Below, one piece after another: positions 23,471 to 37,760 of a stretch of DNA of 64,000 nt. Made by a program: the position numbers and the translations under genes. The stretch covers positions 62,400,268 to 62,464,267 of the forward strand of contig CM038218.1 in the NCBI GenBank assembly GCA_021442155.1, given 5' to 3'. The notes below the pieces were generated by a model. The model had not been told where the DNA came from, made no database searches, and saw only the letters and a program-made list of their open reading frames with translations. This stretch comes from Cymbidium sinense. Its lineage: Eukaryota; Streptophyta; Magnoliopsida; Asparagales; Orchidaceae. Numbering within the stretch: position 1 is the stretch's first letter; every line of letters starts with the position of its first letter.

Positions 23471-23739
23471 TACACATGTTCTGACTTATTCCTTCCACGC
23501 GTTGCAATGATCGGCAACGAGACGGAGTTAGAAATGCTGAAAATTAAGAAAGGAACCCGCCTAATGACAATGTTCCTCTCTGATTGCAGTGAAGGGAAAA
23601 AGTTAGAGAGGGAGATAAAAAGGGAGATGCTAAAAACTAGGAGAAGAACCCACCTAATGATGATGTTCTTCTCAGGTTCAGAGAAAAGTGGAAGCAATCT
23701 GGGAGACATCAAAATTGAAAGAACACTAATGATTATTCT

Positions 23740-24215
23740 CCGATTGTGGTGAAACAAAATAGAAAATTTGGATTTAGAAAAGAGGGGGTATTTTCAATTT
23801 TGGAAGAAAGGAGGCAAGAAATGAAGTCGTGATATTCATATTTTGTGAAAATGAGGGAATTTTTGGATTGAGAAATGCGAGAAAAATAAAATTTTGGATT
23901 GGTTTTGTGGGAGGGTTAAAGAAATAGGGAAAAGAAAATTGAAGAAGAGAGGAAGAAAAAAAAGAAAGAAGAAGGAGAAAAAAAATAAAAAAATCTATAA
24001 TTTTTGATTTGGAGAAAAAAAATGGAAGAAGAAGGAAAGAAAGAAGAGAAAGGAGAAGAAGGAAGAAGAAAGCAATCTTACCTTTGCTTGCATTTTGGAG
24101 AGAAGAGGAAAAAGGTAAGGTTTCCTTGCAGTTTGGAGAAGGGAGAAGAAGTGAAAAACTGAAGAAAAAAAATGGAAGAGAGAGGTTCTCTTGGAGGAGG
24201 AACCATAGAAAATAG
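23740..24215. repeat. Purine-rich low-complexity stretch
   Basis: GAA, GGA and AAAG runs dominate the plus strand. The open frames here are Phe/Leu/Ser-rich on the minus strand and Lys/Arg/Glu-rich on the plus strand. They are composition artefacts, not genes. Confidence 0.7.
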
Positions 24216-24544
24216 AGAGATTTGAGAGGCGTGATTCGTGGAGCGGTATCATGCATGAAGGGGGAGATGAGGGCTTCCTTGTGTGTGATTCGATCGCATA
24301 AGGATAAGAAATCAAGCTGGCTTAGGTCATGCGACAGGGGAGGCCGAGTGAGTACAAGAGGAGTGTGAATTGGGTTAAGGAAGAGGTCAGTTAGGGCTAT
24401 TAGATGTAAATAGTTTTTTTTTTCTTTTTAAATCAATTTTTTAGATATGTAATCCACCTTATAAGAATTTTATGATGAGCTCAACATAGGGTTGATATAT
24501 ATGTTGATTCAGAGTTATTCCATTGTTCCAAATGCAACGGTGCA

Positions 24545-25215
24545 GTCCGTTTCATAATTGGAGGCCATTTGGCTTAAGTTGGCATCAAATTGTGTCAATT
24601 TCAGCTCAAAATGTGTATCACCACTTTTGACCACTCAATCAACTTCCCGAACGAAGGTCGTTTAGTTTGCGTCAGAGCCTCCTAACTTTGATATGCATGC
24701 AAGCATGTTGACGACTCGATCGCTTGATCAGTTCATCATCAAGTTGTACAGTATTTATATTCAGACATGTTTCGATGTTTTGAAAGCGATGATAAAGTCT
24801 ATTCATTGATCGGAGGTCATTTGGGATAATTTTGGTGACATCCTATGTATTTCAACCTCGATTTATGCACTCTCACTTCCAATCATTTGATATTTGCACA
24901 TACTCATCTGAATCGAGTGCAGACAGTCTCATTTCATAGTTTTTGATATTTTAATGCTAATAACATGATCACTTTTGTGAATAGAGATTTTTTGCACATT
25001 ATCGCAGCTTCCCAACTCTGATATGCATGTCAACACATTGATAGCTCGATCGCTTGATTGGTCACTTGTAAGATCGTGCATTATTTATATTTTGACCAAT
25101 TTTGATGCTTTGGATGCGATGCCAAAGTCCGTTCATTGAGTGGAGGTCATTTCAACCATTTTTGGTGACGTCCAATGCATTTTGAGCCCTGATTTGTGCA
25201 CTGTTACTTCTGAAG
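24545..25215 (+). repeat. ~330-bp tandem repeat, about 2.3 units
   Basis: GATATGCATG begins at 24,690 and again at 25,020. Both units then share CTCGATCGCTTGAT, TGCATTATTTATATT-like, GATGCCAAAGTCYRTTCATTG, GGAGGTCATTT and TTTTGGTGACRTCC, then TTTGTGCACTSTYACTTC. A partial third unit precedes them (GGAGGCCATTT near 24,563). The family is not recognised. Confidence 0.7.
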
Positions 25216-25261
25216 TCTGTCGAATTCGACTTGTGGGTCTGACTCGACTTATGACACATAA

Positions 25262-25820
25262 GTGGAGGTCAACAAATGCTGAAACTTCAATAATTTATAA
25301 CTAATTCTAAAAAATCTAAAAAAAATATAAATAATGGCTTATTTTAAAGGTATTTCAATGGGGAATCCATTAAAATTATCCTTAATTAATTTTGAACAAT
25401 AATTTTGGGTTAATTAGAGTTTAATTGAAAATTTAATTAGTCTAATTACTCCTTAATTAATTAACCAATCAATTTCAACTTTTGAGAATGTTTAGGGGGA
25501 TGACCTCTGCCTCCCCTATTCTTTTTTGGAATTTAATAGTTGATTAATTAGGAAAATTAATTTCTTAAGCCCTAATTATCTTTTTAACTTAATTAAGTGA
25601 TAATTAAGCATGTGAATAATAATTAATTAATAAATTGGACCCCTTAATCACTGTTTAACACTAGAGAGACTTAGAGAATTGGATTGGGGCCTCCCTCCTA
25701 ATCTTTTCGCTAAATTTCATTCTCTTTTTCAATAAAAATACTAATTAAAGATTAATTTTCTAATTAATGATTTAATTAGTTAAATTGAAACTCAAATCAT
25801 ATCAAATCATGTTTGATTAA
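25262..25820 (+). mobile_element. Giant element B0, first fragment
   Basis: From TTATAACTAATTCTAAAAAATC through GGGGGATGACCTCTGCCTCCCC this matches B2 from about 48,465. It stops at the ATTAA target of B1, and the match resumes after B1 at 41,275. The part of B0 upstream of this point, including its TGTTGA end, was not found. Confidence 0.7.
25816..25820 (+). repeat. Target-site duplication of B1, left copy (ATTAA)
   Basis: ATTAA directly precedes the B1 end TGTGGTGTTTATT. The same five bases follow the other B1 end at 41,270-41,274. Confidence 0.75.
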
Positions 25821-25927
25821 TGTGGTGTTTATTTTGAGTGTGTGAGTGCTTTGTGTGTATATATAAGGGGACATCACGTTGATCCACACATGTATTTATT
25901 AGGATGATCGGGTATGACATTAAAGAA

Positions 25928-25959
25928 TAGTATACTATCTCGAGAGATAGAAGTCATTA
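25928..25959 (-). other. 32-nt two-tier hairpin of B1
   Basis: The inner stem CTATCT/AGATAG has loop CTCG in sense, making CTATCTCGAGAGATAG near-palindromic on the plus strand. The outer stem has one matched G-C to A-T change relative to A2, plus one mismatch and one wobble. Confidence 0.6.
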
Positions 25960-28329
25960 CCATATAATGTCCTAATCACCTAATAAGGACTCCTAAGGCA
26001 TGATGGGTCTGCGAATATACCATAGATTTTTCTCTTATTTTTTCATGGAAAAGTAAAGCAGAGTTTATTTAAACCAAAGGAGATGAATAAGGAGTGTTCG
26101 TTATACAAGGAAGCTTAGTGAGCACTCCAATTTATCCTATGGTTGGGCTTTATATATTTGAATTTGAAGAGATTTATTTATTTGAGTTGAAAGTTTATTA
26201 GAAATCTAGGACTTCTAATTCTACAATACAAGATTGTAAAAATACATAAGAGGTGAGGATTTATGCTTATAGCCTGCAAAAGGAAACAACAACCTCAGAT
26301 CCTAAATCTTGGGAGCTTTGGCGAGGGCCAAAGCATCACCTAAATGTAAGGTGAAAATGGGTATATGGTTTACCTCCATAAGAGAGAATAAACCACTCGA
26401 CTGTTGGACTTATTACCTTCTGGAGTGGCAGCCAGTTAACTCCTCCTATGCTTCAAATCCATGTAGGAAAGTCATATGCTTTGCAAGATGGTTAGGTCAT
26501 TATTTATTTAGAAGGGAAACTAAGTTATTGCACTCACTCCCTAAGAGACTAGATCATGAAGGGCATGAATAATGACTTAAATCTAATGCAAATTTTTATC
26601 AAGTTTTATTTGATTTTAGATAATTTATTTTGACACAGGCTATGAGATTTTGTATGCCTAAATGCATAAGAAATTAATTATGGGCCAAATCAAGAGAGAA
26701 AGAGGTATTCTTCCATCATAGGCTCTAAAAGGTTAAACTCATTCAATCTAGAACAGATGGAAGCCCTCTCTAATCATGAGTGAAATAAGATAATATGCAT
26801 GTTGTTAAACATACAACATCCAGCTAAGGGGTTGCTAAATATTGTATTATCTTGATTTAAAACCTAAGCTTTAGGTGAGGTTATGAGTTATTTTAAAAGT
26901 TTAGTTATGAGTTGGTTAGTGAGATAAAAAATTTATTTTTATCTGAAGAGCCTAATCGCATCGAGGCCATACAACAATCACTAATCATAAACAAACTATG
27001 AAAAGCATGTTGTTTCTAATGTGCAATCTAAACACAACATCAAATAATTTTTTATAGCTACCGTAAAAAAATAAGAGGTCGATGTGGTCGGGTATCGCTG
27101 TACAACCCAAAAAGAAATGTGGGTAGCTGAGCTTTACCCTTATACAACCTGGATTACAAAAGAATAATTACAATTATAAATGATAAATGCTATGGGGGTC
27201 TTCATTCTTCATCCTTTATTCTTCATTCTTTCGATTTGGCTTGGAGGTGCTTGCTCTAAAGGATTCACATGGTACTTAAGACTTGATCTAATAATCAATG
27301 CTCATCATAATCCCCCATAACACTTATCCTAATCCTAATGAAAAATTACACTAAAAGAAGGAAAGTAAATCTAGCTACACCTACAAAATAAATATTAGTT
27401 AAGCACGTCATACAACCCAATCAATTATATGAATAATTTGGACTTAGCAACTCACACATGGTTAACCAAGCCCACCTATCCTAACGTGGGTTATGCTTAA
27501 GGACTAAGCGGCCTGCACAACAAAAGCATTTATATTTTTATTACAATGGCCCCTTAAGCACAACCCCCTGCAAAAGATATGATTAGGCTAATATCGGCCT
27601 AACATCCAGACTACGCACATACACCCTAACATCCAGTCTAAAATATTACATCACAAAATAAAACATACATCAAACTATGCACTACTATAACATAAAGTTA
27701 TAAGTGGTGACTTAATTCTAATATGTGTGTGTTAAGGCTTGTGTGGTATGTCCTAACTAAGCTTTAGAGTTAGAATTTTCTAAGTGTAGAAATATTCAAT
27801 TTAAAGGGTAGTTTCACTTTAAGCTGTTTAGTTAATTTGCAAGTTTTAATTAATAATTTCTTTTATTTCATTTGTCTTACACTTAACAACTAAGTGTTAT
27901 GAAGAGGAGAAAGAGAGGGGACCCCTCTTTCATCCTTACCTTAAGTCACTTTTAAGGTAAATTAATTAGCTTGACTCTCTTTGGTAAATGACTTATTATA
28001 TGTTTCAATTAACCCTAAATGTAGGTTCACATGGTCTTATTTAATAAGAAATGCATCTTAAGATTAATTAGAATGGATTACTGTCACATAACACATGTTT
28101 ATTCATTTCTTTCCATCATGTATATCATGCATATGATTAAATCCTAAACATACATATACATATAATGTATGTATTAGCACACTTTAATGAAGAATGTAAA
28201 GAAGTATGTTTGGAATTCAAATATTTCATTTAATTGAAGTATGAATGCATGCTTTTTTGATAAATTAGAAGGACTTTTCATCGATTAGTCAAACACACAT
28301 TCACATGTATAAAAGTTTTAAGTGAGTAT

Positions 28330-28640
28330 GGTGCTATTGTTTTCTACAGTATGAAGACACCTACTTAGGCTACTTAAAGCCGCATGACGGATGTCCAGAC
28401 TAATATACCACTTTCTTAGATACATGTAGATATATGAACAACTATAAGGATAAGAAAATCTATGCAAAAAGTTGTGTTTTATTTACTTAATTTGTGATTC
28501 TTATTCATTGACCACATCACACATACATATGTATAAGAGTTTTAAGTGAGTATGGCATCATTGTTTTCTATACCGTATGCAAGATACAAGACCTACTTTG
28601 GCTACTAAATACAACTGATATCTGCACAATATACCAAGAT
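28330..28640 (-). repeat. B-type internal duplicated module (B1)
   Basis: Two copies, near 28,330-28,405 and 28,545-28,640, of a segment containing GAGTATGG, then ATTGTTTTCTA, then GACCTACTT and GGCTACT-like sequence. It matches the multiplied modules of B0 (42,265-42,890) and B2 (49,990-50,342). Confidence 0.6.
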
Positions 28641-30579
28641 TAAGAAAATATATGGATAAAGTAATGTGAAATTTATATATTTATAAATCCTATATGAACC
28701 CATGTAAGATAAGGAAAGAGAACTTCATGTTACATATCTTATAATATCAACACATGCAAGCTTATAGGTATTGACATCACTTCATTTATAATAAATGATT
28801 CATAGAATTTTGAAAATAACATTTTGATTTATTAGTGATAATAGTCATGCCTATTTAATTTAAATCAACATGTAATTTGACATAAAAAAATCATTTCATT
28901 CGATTAATTTTAAAAGAAATTAATGCATCATTACATATGGCAAGCAATATTTAACATGAGTGGAAGGAAATAAAACAACAGAAGCATGTGATTTCATTCA
29001 AATCCAATTAAGTCCTAAGGACAATCATACTAAATAAAACCACTTAGAATAAATCAAAGTTTCTTTAATGTCATTTCATTTTGAGTTTGATTTGAGTTAA
29101 GGGAAGTGAAAGGAGTTTGATGGTCCTAATCCCCATTCCCCATGTATAAGTTAATTTGATTTAATGAAGAAGTGATTAAGTCAGTTTTATGATTTAATTA
29201 GGTTGGGGTATAAATTAAATGGATTAATTAACCCTTACCTATATTACCTTAAGTTAATTAATTAATTAATAATGAGCCAACATGATATGCAATCACATGA
29301 AAAGTAAATTTACAATGTTCCTAAGAAATGAAAGGGGCCTAATGCAATTGGCTCATGATTAATAGTTAATTAAGCTGAAGGGATCTTAAATACTTTTATG
29401 ATTTTCTCACACATGTGAGCCAACCATAATTTTATTATCTCCCACTTTGGATTATTGATCACACAAAGAGCTACCCAAGAGTTAATTATGGTTATTTTGA
29501 TGTGAAGTGGATTTTAGATTTAAGTTAATTAAGCTTATTAATCCATTTGATTAAGCATGTTCAATTAATGAAATGAAATTAATCTTAAAGAAAAAGATCA
29601 AGAAATGGGGTCTTAATCTCAATCCCTAAATTCCATATTTGATCACTTAAGCTCTGATTTTTATCTTGGAGATTAATTAATTAATTAAGCAATTAAATAC
29701 TTCATTAATTATTAATTAATTTAATTTTAAAAGTAAAGAAAACTTAAGAAACGAATTAGGAAAAGCATCCCAATCACATCCCCTAAGCTACCTTACTGTA
29801 CAACATAGGTAATTAGGTTTAAAAAATTAATTAAACTAATGTTCATGCACTAATCATCACTAATTAAATTAAAAGAGTGATTAAGGCTTGATCAATTGAT
29901 TTCTTTAATTAAGCAACCAATAAAATTTCAGAAAAATAGGGTGAGGCAGAGGTCATCCCCACAAATATCCACAGAAAATTTGAGATTAATTGGGTGATTA
30001 ATAAAAGATTAATTAAGCTAATTAAATTTTCAATAAAACCTTAATTAAACCATAATCACTATTCAAAATCAATTAATAATAATTTTCTCATATTCTACTC
30101 TAAAATACCTTTAAAATGAGCCCGCATTTCTTTTTTTGGATTTTTCTAGGATTAGTTATGAATTTTCAAAGTTTTAGCTGATTTAACCAAATTTTATAAG
30201 ATATACTGATTTATTTAATAAAAATAAACAATTTGAACTTCGAAATTCAATATCTTTCAATCCAGACATTATTGTGTCTTGAAATTTTTATGATACTTAG
30301 ATTTTAAGCCTAATTTTAATCCTTGAAAATTTCACCTCAATATAATTTGTATTTTTAAAGTAATTGATGAAATTTAATTTTCACTAAATCCTAAATTAAG
30401 CTCATAATAATTAGCAAACATTGGTAATTTTTAGTTCATTGGATTCCTCTCAGAAAGATGAATCCAAAAGCCCTTATTTATAATATTTCATTGAGTATTT
30501 TATTTTTTATGAATTTTTTAAATTTCAGGCAATTTAAATAATTTTTAAAATAAAAAATAGACATTTTTCCACTTAATCC

Positions 30580-30800
30580 AGTCAGCACCGCACGCGCTGA
30601 CATGGCAACATGGCCCCACATGGCCCTGCACATTTCTGCATGCCACGCATTGCCATGCGGTGCTGCACGATTGGCTATCGTGGCGCACATCCATTGGGCA
30701 CCATGAAAAAAGAGTGGGAATATCTGGATCACGTGGCATGATGCGAGGACATAATCTGATCATCCGATCGTGTGATCGGACGATCCAGATTATGTCAGAT
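30580..30800 (-). promoter_or_regulatory. GC-rich core of B1 with strong 49-nt hairpin
   Basis: GC-rich DNA with CACGTG at about 30,731. Positions 30,748-30,796 form a long hairpin. Arms GACATAATCTG and CAGATTATGTC are perfect, and the inner arms CCGATC/GATCGG continue the stem to about 22 bp, with one bulge and one wobble around GTGT. Weaker versions of the inner GATC hairpin occur at the same module in A1, A2, A3 and B2. Function unknown. Confidence 0.5.
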
Positions 30801-31188
30801 GATCTAGAGGATGAAATATGATGATTCTAGCATGAGATCTTGGTCGTCCGATCCCTTGAACATGGTATCAGATGGCTTCTACTCTTCTTCTCTGATTCCC
30901 ATGAACTAGAACCCGAAAACAGCAAAATAGTGGCTAAAACTACCTGATTTGGGCTATTTGGGTTCAATTTTCTGGCGATCTTTGCCAAAAAATTTTTCAA
31001 AATGTGTGGGGATGATGTAAAATGAAAAATACAAGGGCAACTGTTGGTGAAAATTTTCTATAAAGGAGTCGCCTTTCAAATCTATGGGGAGAAAAGATAG
31101 AAGAGCCCTTACAAATATTTGTCTTGGTATGATGCCACACAGATCTGCATATGTACTTATTTAGGTGATCGGATACGTCATCAAGGTA

Positions 31189-31220
31189 TAGTGTACTATC
31201 TCAAAAGATAGTAGTCACTA
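31189..31220 (-). other. 32-nt two-tier hairpin of A3
   Basis: In sense, outer TAGTG/CACTA and inner CTATCT/AGATAG with loop TTTG. Both stems are fully paired. Confidence 0.65.
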
Positions 31221-34200
31221 CCTTTTAATGGAACCAATCACCTCAATAAGGACTCCTAAGTACGATGGGTTTGCATATGTACCAGAGATTCTTCCCCTAC
31301 TTTACATGAAAAAGTAAAGCAAACTGAGTTCATTAAGTTCCCTACAGGGGCAAGTCTCCATAGTTAAATACATCCTAAGGGATAGGATCCCTTAGGAAAA
31401 CTCTCGATTAAGGTAAATGATCATTGTCTCTGAAGATTTCAATAGGGAAGGACTATCAATCGATTGGTTTGTATTTGAAGATCAAATGGGATTGATCAAA
31501 ATAGAGAGTTATTATTGAAGCCAAAATGGAAAATAAGTAAGAGGTACTCATGACGCTAGGAAACCTAGAGAGCATCTCAAACTATCCTATAGTTGGGCTT
31601 TACATTTTAAAAATTAATTTAGTTTATTTGAGTTGCATTTTTTATTAGAATTCTAGGACTTAAGATTCCTTAACATAAGATTAAGGAAATGCATAAGAGG
31701 TGAGGAATTATGCTTATGGCCCATAAAGGGGAGAAGCAACCTCAGAACCTAAATCTAGGGAGCTTCAGTGAGAGCTGGAAGCACAACCTAAATCTAAGGT
31801 GAGAATGAGTAATTGGTTTGCCTCTACAAGAGAGGACAAATCACCCAACAGCTTGGACTTGCAACCGTCTGGGGGTGGCTGCTAACTAACTCCTACTATG
31901 ATTTTAAATAAATATAGGCAAGTCTTTATGCTTATGCAAGATAGCTGGGTTGTTATTATTTAGAAAGAGACCAAGTCCTTAAACTCACTCCCTAAAGAGA
32001 CTAGATCATGTAAAGGCTCATGCTTCAAATAACCTAAATCTAATGCAATTTAAATTTCATTTTATTTTTATTTTTGGACAATCATTTTGACTCAGGCTAA
32101 TAGGATTTTTATGACTAAAGCATGAGAAATCAGATTATTGACCAAAATCAGCGAGAAGGTAGGAGGTGAGTTTCCACCACGGCCCTCAAAGGTCAAGCTG
32201 GGTTCTCTGGCAAAGGTGGAAGCCCTCCAATCAAGAGTAAAAAAAATATGCATTTGTGCATGATATTATAAAAAAAATACTCATCCAGCTAAGAGATTGT
32301 TAATTCTTTTATCTTTATTTTAATCCTAAGCTTTAGGTGAGGTTATGAGTTATTTAATTTTAATTTGAGTTATTAAGTTGGGTAAAAGATTTATTTTTCC
32401 CTAAAGAGCCTAATCCACATCTAGGCCATACATAAAGTAAACAAGAAACTAGAAAAATCATGTCACTTAATGCAAAAGCTAAACAAATCATCGAATAATT
32501 TATAAAGCTAATCGCAAAAAGAATAAATGGCCGTTGTGGTCGAGCACCACCGCATAAACTCAAAAATATCAAATGTGGGTAGTTGAGCTCTACCCTTATA
32601 TAACCCATATTACAAATGAATTAAATTATAATTTAAGCAAAGGAATTAATTGTTATGGGGGTCTTCAAGCTTAACTCTTCTTTCTTCTTTTCTTCTTTCT
32701 TCTTTCCTTTTTCAACTTTTCTTCTTTGGTTCATCCTTTGGAACGTTGGTAGGTGGATGCTCCAAGGCTTCACATGGTGCTTAAGATAGGATCTTATGAT
32801 CAATGTTCATCCTAATCCTCATAACAAATCATTCCAAAATCCTAATTATATAAATTTTTACATGAAAAAGAAAAGAAAAATCTAGCAAATTCGTGCAAAA
32901 TAAAGCTTAGCTAAATCACACCACATAAATCCCAAGCATATATATTGGACTTATCACCCCATACATGGGTGACTAAGTTCACCTGCCCTATAGATTATGC
33001 TTAGGGGTATAAGCACCTACAAGCATAAAGCATTTATATTTTTATTTATGATAGCACCCCTTAAGCACAATCTCCTGTAGAAAAGAACAATTAGACTAAG
33101 CATGTCCTACCATTCATTCTATGAGCATACACCCTAACATCCAGTCTAAAATATATATCACAAAATAAAACATAACATCAAACCATGCACGGACCTATCC
33201 TAAGGCTAGAAGTGTTAACTTAGGCTAATGTGTGTGATTTGAAGGTTTGTGTGGTATGCTTAGCTTAGGACTTTGGGTTCAAATTTTCTATGTATGAAGA
33301 ACTTGTTCAACTTAGAGGAGGGTTTCATTTAAGTTGTTTAAGTGTTTTGGGTTATTTTTATTTCATGTTTTAATTTCGTTTAAGTGAAACCTACAATTAA
33401 TTACTAAGTTATGAAGAAAGGGAACGAAAGAGAAGAGAACTTATCTTTCCTTCCCTAACCTTAAGCAATTTTCTAAAGTAGGTTCATGTTTTAGTTTCAT
33501 TTAGGTGAATGTTTTGATTACATCTTTTAATCAATCCTAGGTTTAGATAAACCCTAAACAAACCTATTCAAAAAGAAAAGCATTTTAAGATTAAATAAAA
33601 TGAATCAAAATTCACATAACACACATTACTTCATTTCTTTCCCAACATATATAACATGCATATGGATGGACCCTAAGCATATTTATATACATGCAAACGA
33701 GTAGTTAACACACTTTATGATGCATGCTAAGTAATCCATTTAAGAAAATTTAGAAGTTGAATATGCATGATTTTTCTTAAGTAGAAAAGATTTTCCTTAT
33801 CCAAAATTTCACATACATACATGAAAGTAAGAAAGGCATAAGTGAGTATAGCACAATTGTTAACCAGAGGTGTAAGGTACAAGACCTACTTAGGGCTACC
33901 TAAAGTCTCGCAACCTCGGGGTTGTCTAGACTAATATATCACTTTCCTTAAGTACAAGCATGTACATAAAAGAAATGAAATGAAAAAGGAATATGTAAAA
34001 GTTCCTTAATGGATTCATTTTTGTTTATGAAATTTATGCATGCAAGTATAGGTAAACTTTCTTAAGTGATAGCATAGGGATGAATAGGATATGAAATTAG
34101 GTGAGCATTAGGTTCTTTTCAAATGAACCTCATATCTCACCAAAATTCCTATTCAAAATTATGCCAACATAGAAAAGAAAGGAAACCTATACTAAGCATA

Positions 34201-36859
34201 CCTTTATAATATCTCACATGCAAGCTTATAACTAAAGTATAAGTAGCATACTTTCAGATTTGACATTTTATTTACAAGTTTTAAAAATAATTTGGATTTA
34301 GTAGTGATAATAGCCACTCTTATTTTACTTTAGCCAACACATGCACATTTGACATAAAGTAAACAATTTTTATTTTAAAATTTAAAACATGAAATTATGA
34401 ATGCATGAATCATATGGCATACAACTTAACATGTTGGGAAAGATCCAAAGCAATGAAAGCACGTAAACAAACTCACTTTACTTAAATCCTAAAGACATTC
34501 TTATAGAATAAAAAAAATTTAGAATAAATCAAAATGATTTTTATTTAGTTTGAAGTTTGATTTAATTTTGAAAAGGTGAGATGAGTTTGCTATTTCTAAC
34601 CCTTTCTCACATATGTTTTGCATTTTTGTTTAATTTTTAGACAATTAGATCCATTTTTATGTGTTGATTAGGTTAAGGTATGAATTAAGTGGCATAATTA
34701 ACCCTTACCTACACCACCTTAGAAAAATTAACTAAGTAATTATGAGCCAATGAGATGACATAAAACTAATAAGGAATTTAAATTTGCAATGCACCTAGTA
34801 ATGAAAATACCTAATGCAATTTGGCTCACAATTAAAAGCTAATTAAGCTAAGGGGTTTAGCTTAAGTACTTTCAAAACACCTTTTCACACATGTGAATTG
34901 GGTTTTAATTTTTCTAATTAAACTTTGGTTATTAAACACCTAAGCATCTACCCAAGGTAGATTAATTAAGTTTTGAAACTTTTTAGAATTTTTGAAAATT
35001 GAAAAGATAATTAATGAGTTAACCCTTAATTAAGAGGGGATTAAGGAGAGAAAAGGGGATTTAGGGAATAGCTTAAAGGAAATGCCCCAAAATTATTCCA
35101 TAAACCTCTTACTCACTGGATCTAACCTTAATCAAACCTAATCATACGGTAAATCCACTAATCACACCTTAATTACTCTTAATTACATGAAAGGGGTAAT
35201 TAGGGAATGAGCTAGCAATTTTCCTAATTTAGCCATCAATAAATCTCAAGAAAATTAGGGGAGGCAGAGGTCATCCCTTAAAATGAACCCTAGGAATTTG
35301 AGATCAATTAATGACATAATTAAAGGATAATTAGCTAATTAATATTTTCAAAGAAACCCAAATTCAGAGAAAAGGGTAATTCAAAATCTATTGAAATCAT
35401 TTTTAATATTCTAGATGAAATTATCTTTCCATAGCATTTTTTCTTTTATTTTCCTAATTTTTCTATGAAGATTTATGAATTTTAGAAGTTCTATGGATTA
35501 ATTAGTAATTAATTAGGAATTTAACTAATCCCTACTTAATCCTCAGCTCACTGTGCGACGCATGGTGGTGGCGGTCAGCGCACTTTACACGCATCGCACC
35601 GTGAGGGTGTGACTTAAACCTCACATCCCAAATGGCGGAGGCAATGTACGTGCTAATATCCTCGACCGTCTGATCAAAGATCGGATGGCTATGGATTCAC
35701 CCGTGATTTTAAAAGGGTAAATGATTTACTAAATGTGCTAAATAATCACAGTCATCCATCTAAAATGTGCGGATGGATGGCTGAGATGAGCCAAGTTCTT
35801 CCCTGAGGATCAATGGAGACTATCCATGATCTAAAAGGAGATCCGAGCCCGATCTAGCATAGAATCATACAAAAATCAACCCACACCATCTAAGCACAAT
35901 TACCAACCTATCCAATGGTTGATTTCTCATGCCATGAATATTTCTTTCACAAAGGTACAACACCTATCATGTTAAGTGGTCAGAAAATTCCATACCTCAC
36001 CGGTGCTCGAGATCGATGAGGTAGCTTTGTCTGGTTGAGACGAAGCCCTGTTGAAATTCCTAAACCTTAGGGTTGAGTGGATCAATGGGTAGACCAACAC
36101 CACTTCACTTGAGCTTCAGCTTTGATTGAATTGATCTTCTCCTTGCAATGGGAACTCCAATGTAAGCTTGAGTGAGCTCGGATTGGTCCTTAGAAGAAGT
36201 GTGTAAGAGGAATTGGAATGAGATCAAGTGTAGAGGAAGTTGGCTAATGGATTGAGCTCCCCTATTTTACACTGTGCAAAACTGAGAATTGGGGAATTTA
36301 AATCATATCTAAGAAGCTTAGGAATGCTCTGAGATGGTTGCTTTGGGTTCCTAGGCTCCAATCGATGGTGAGTGAATTGAAATTTTATTGAATTAGGGGG
36401 AGTATATCTCCCCTTATGGAAATCGGATGGCCGAACCATTCCTTACCATTTTGATCCAATTATTGAGATTGGAGAGGTTGTTTTGATGGTTTTGAGTGTG
36501 CACATGGTCATTTTGATTCCTTGAGTGGATTTCCAACTTTCTATGTGCTGAAATTGAGCTTAGGAGGGAATTTGAAAACTCAATTTCAAGCTATGTGGTC
36601 AGGTTTTGTCTATGGGCCAAATGGGCTAACCTAAACCCATTGGGTTGGCTGCACCACTCATCACTAAGTCCCTTTGAGCTTTCAGGAAAGTCTCAAGTGA
36701 TTGTGAAGAGGGTATGACTAAAATACCCATGGGCTAGACCAAAATTTGTTCTATGGCCTAGAGGTAGAATCATCATTTTGCTATTTTCCACTTTATACAT
36801 GTTGGGTACATAGAGACACTAGGTTTGGGTAGGTTTCATTGGATTTGGAATCCATTTGA

Positions 36860-37760
36860 TAGGGTTTGGCTCATGTTGACCCCATTTAGGTCAAAATGGG
36901 TCAACTTGGGTCAAGTTGACCAATAGGTCAAATTGGGTCAAGTTAACCAATAGGTCAAATTGGGTCATACCAAGGGTTTGTTCAAGTTCATATGATCATT
37001 TGAAATATTTTGGTGCCTTTGGTTTGGTTCGATTTAGTATAGATTTGGTTTTGGCTCATATGACTTTATTTAGGTCAGATGGGTCAAGTTAACCTATTTG
37101 TCCCATTTGACCTATTTGAGGTAGGTCAAGGGTAGATTTAGGTTAGGTTAGTCATATGGAGTAGATTGGTATCTTTGTTTCCAGTCAATTTTGGTTAAGT
37201 TTAATTTTGGCTCAACATGACCCCTTTAGGTCATGTTGGGTCTAAGGTCAATTTGGCTAGGTTGGATCTAGTTGGAAAATTTAGGCTTTGGTCAAGTTCC
37301 ACAAGTGATTTGGGATGGACCTAACCCATTAGTTTCAATTAATTTAGCTTAGATCAAGTTTTAACACATTTTGATCCTTTAGGTCAAAATGGGTCAACTT
37401 GGGTCAAGTGGGCCAATTGGGCAAGGGTAGGCTTAAATGTTGGCTTGGTCAAGTTCAAACATAGGTCATGAGTGAACTTAGATCAATGGTTTCAATCAAT
37501 TTGGCCTATGGTAGAATTTGGCTATGTTAGGTTTCATTTTAGGTTGTGTTAACTTGGTCAACCCTTAGGTTTGACTTGGTTTGACCCAATTTGATTGATT
37601 GATCATCCCATGATGATTGTTGATCATGATGAGAGGGATATATGAGTTTGGTTCAATCCAATTTGGTTAGGATTAAAAGTTGGCTCATAAGGGTACTTTA
37701 GGTCACTTTGGGACAAGTGAGCCTAAGTGGGTCAGGTGGCTTGGTCAAAGCTTGATTTGA
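36860..37760. repeat. TTGACC/GGTCAA-rich degenerate repeat tract (A3)
   Basis: Very dense GGTCAA, GGGTCAAGTTGACC and CAATTTGGT motifs. A short local duplication of CAATAGGTCAAATTGGGTCA is visible near 36,920-36,965. Confidence 0.7.

Noticed and set aside
23774..24256. 160-codon minus-strand open frame
   Set aside because: Phe/Leu/Ser runs produced by a purine-rich strand. No domain or splice context, and overlapping frames on both strands.
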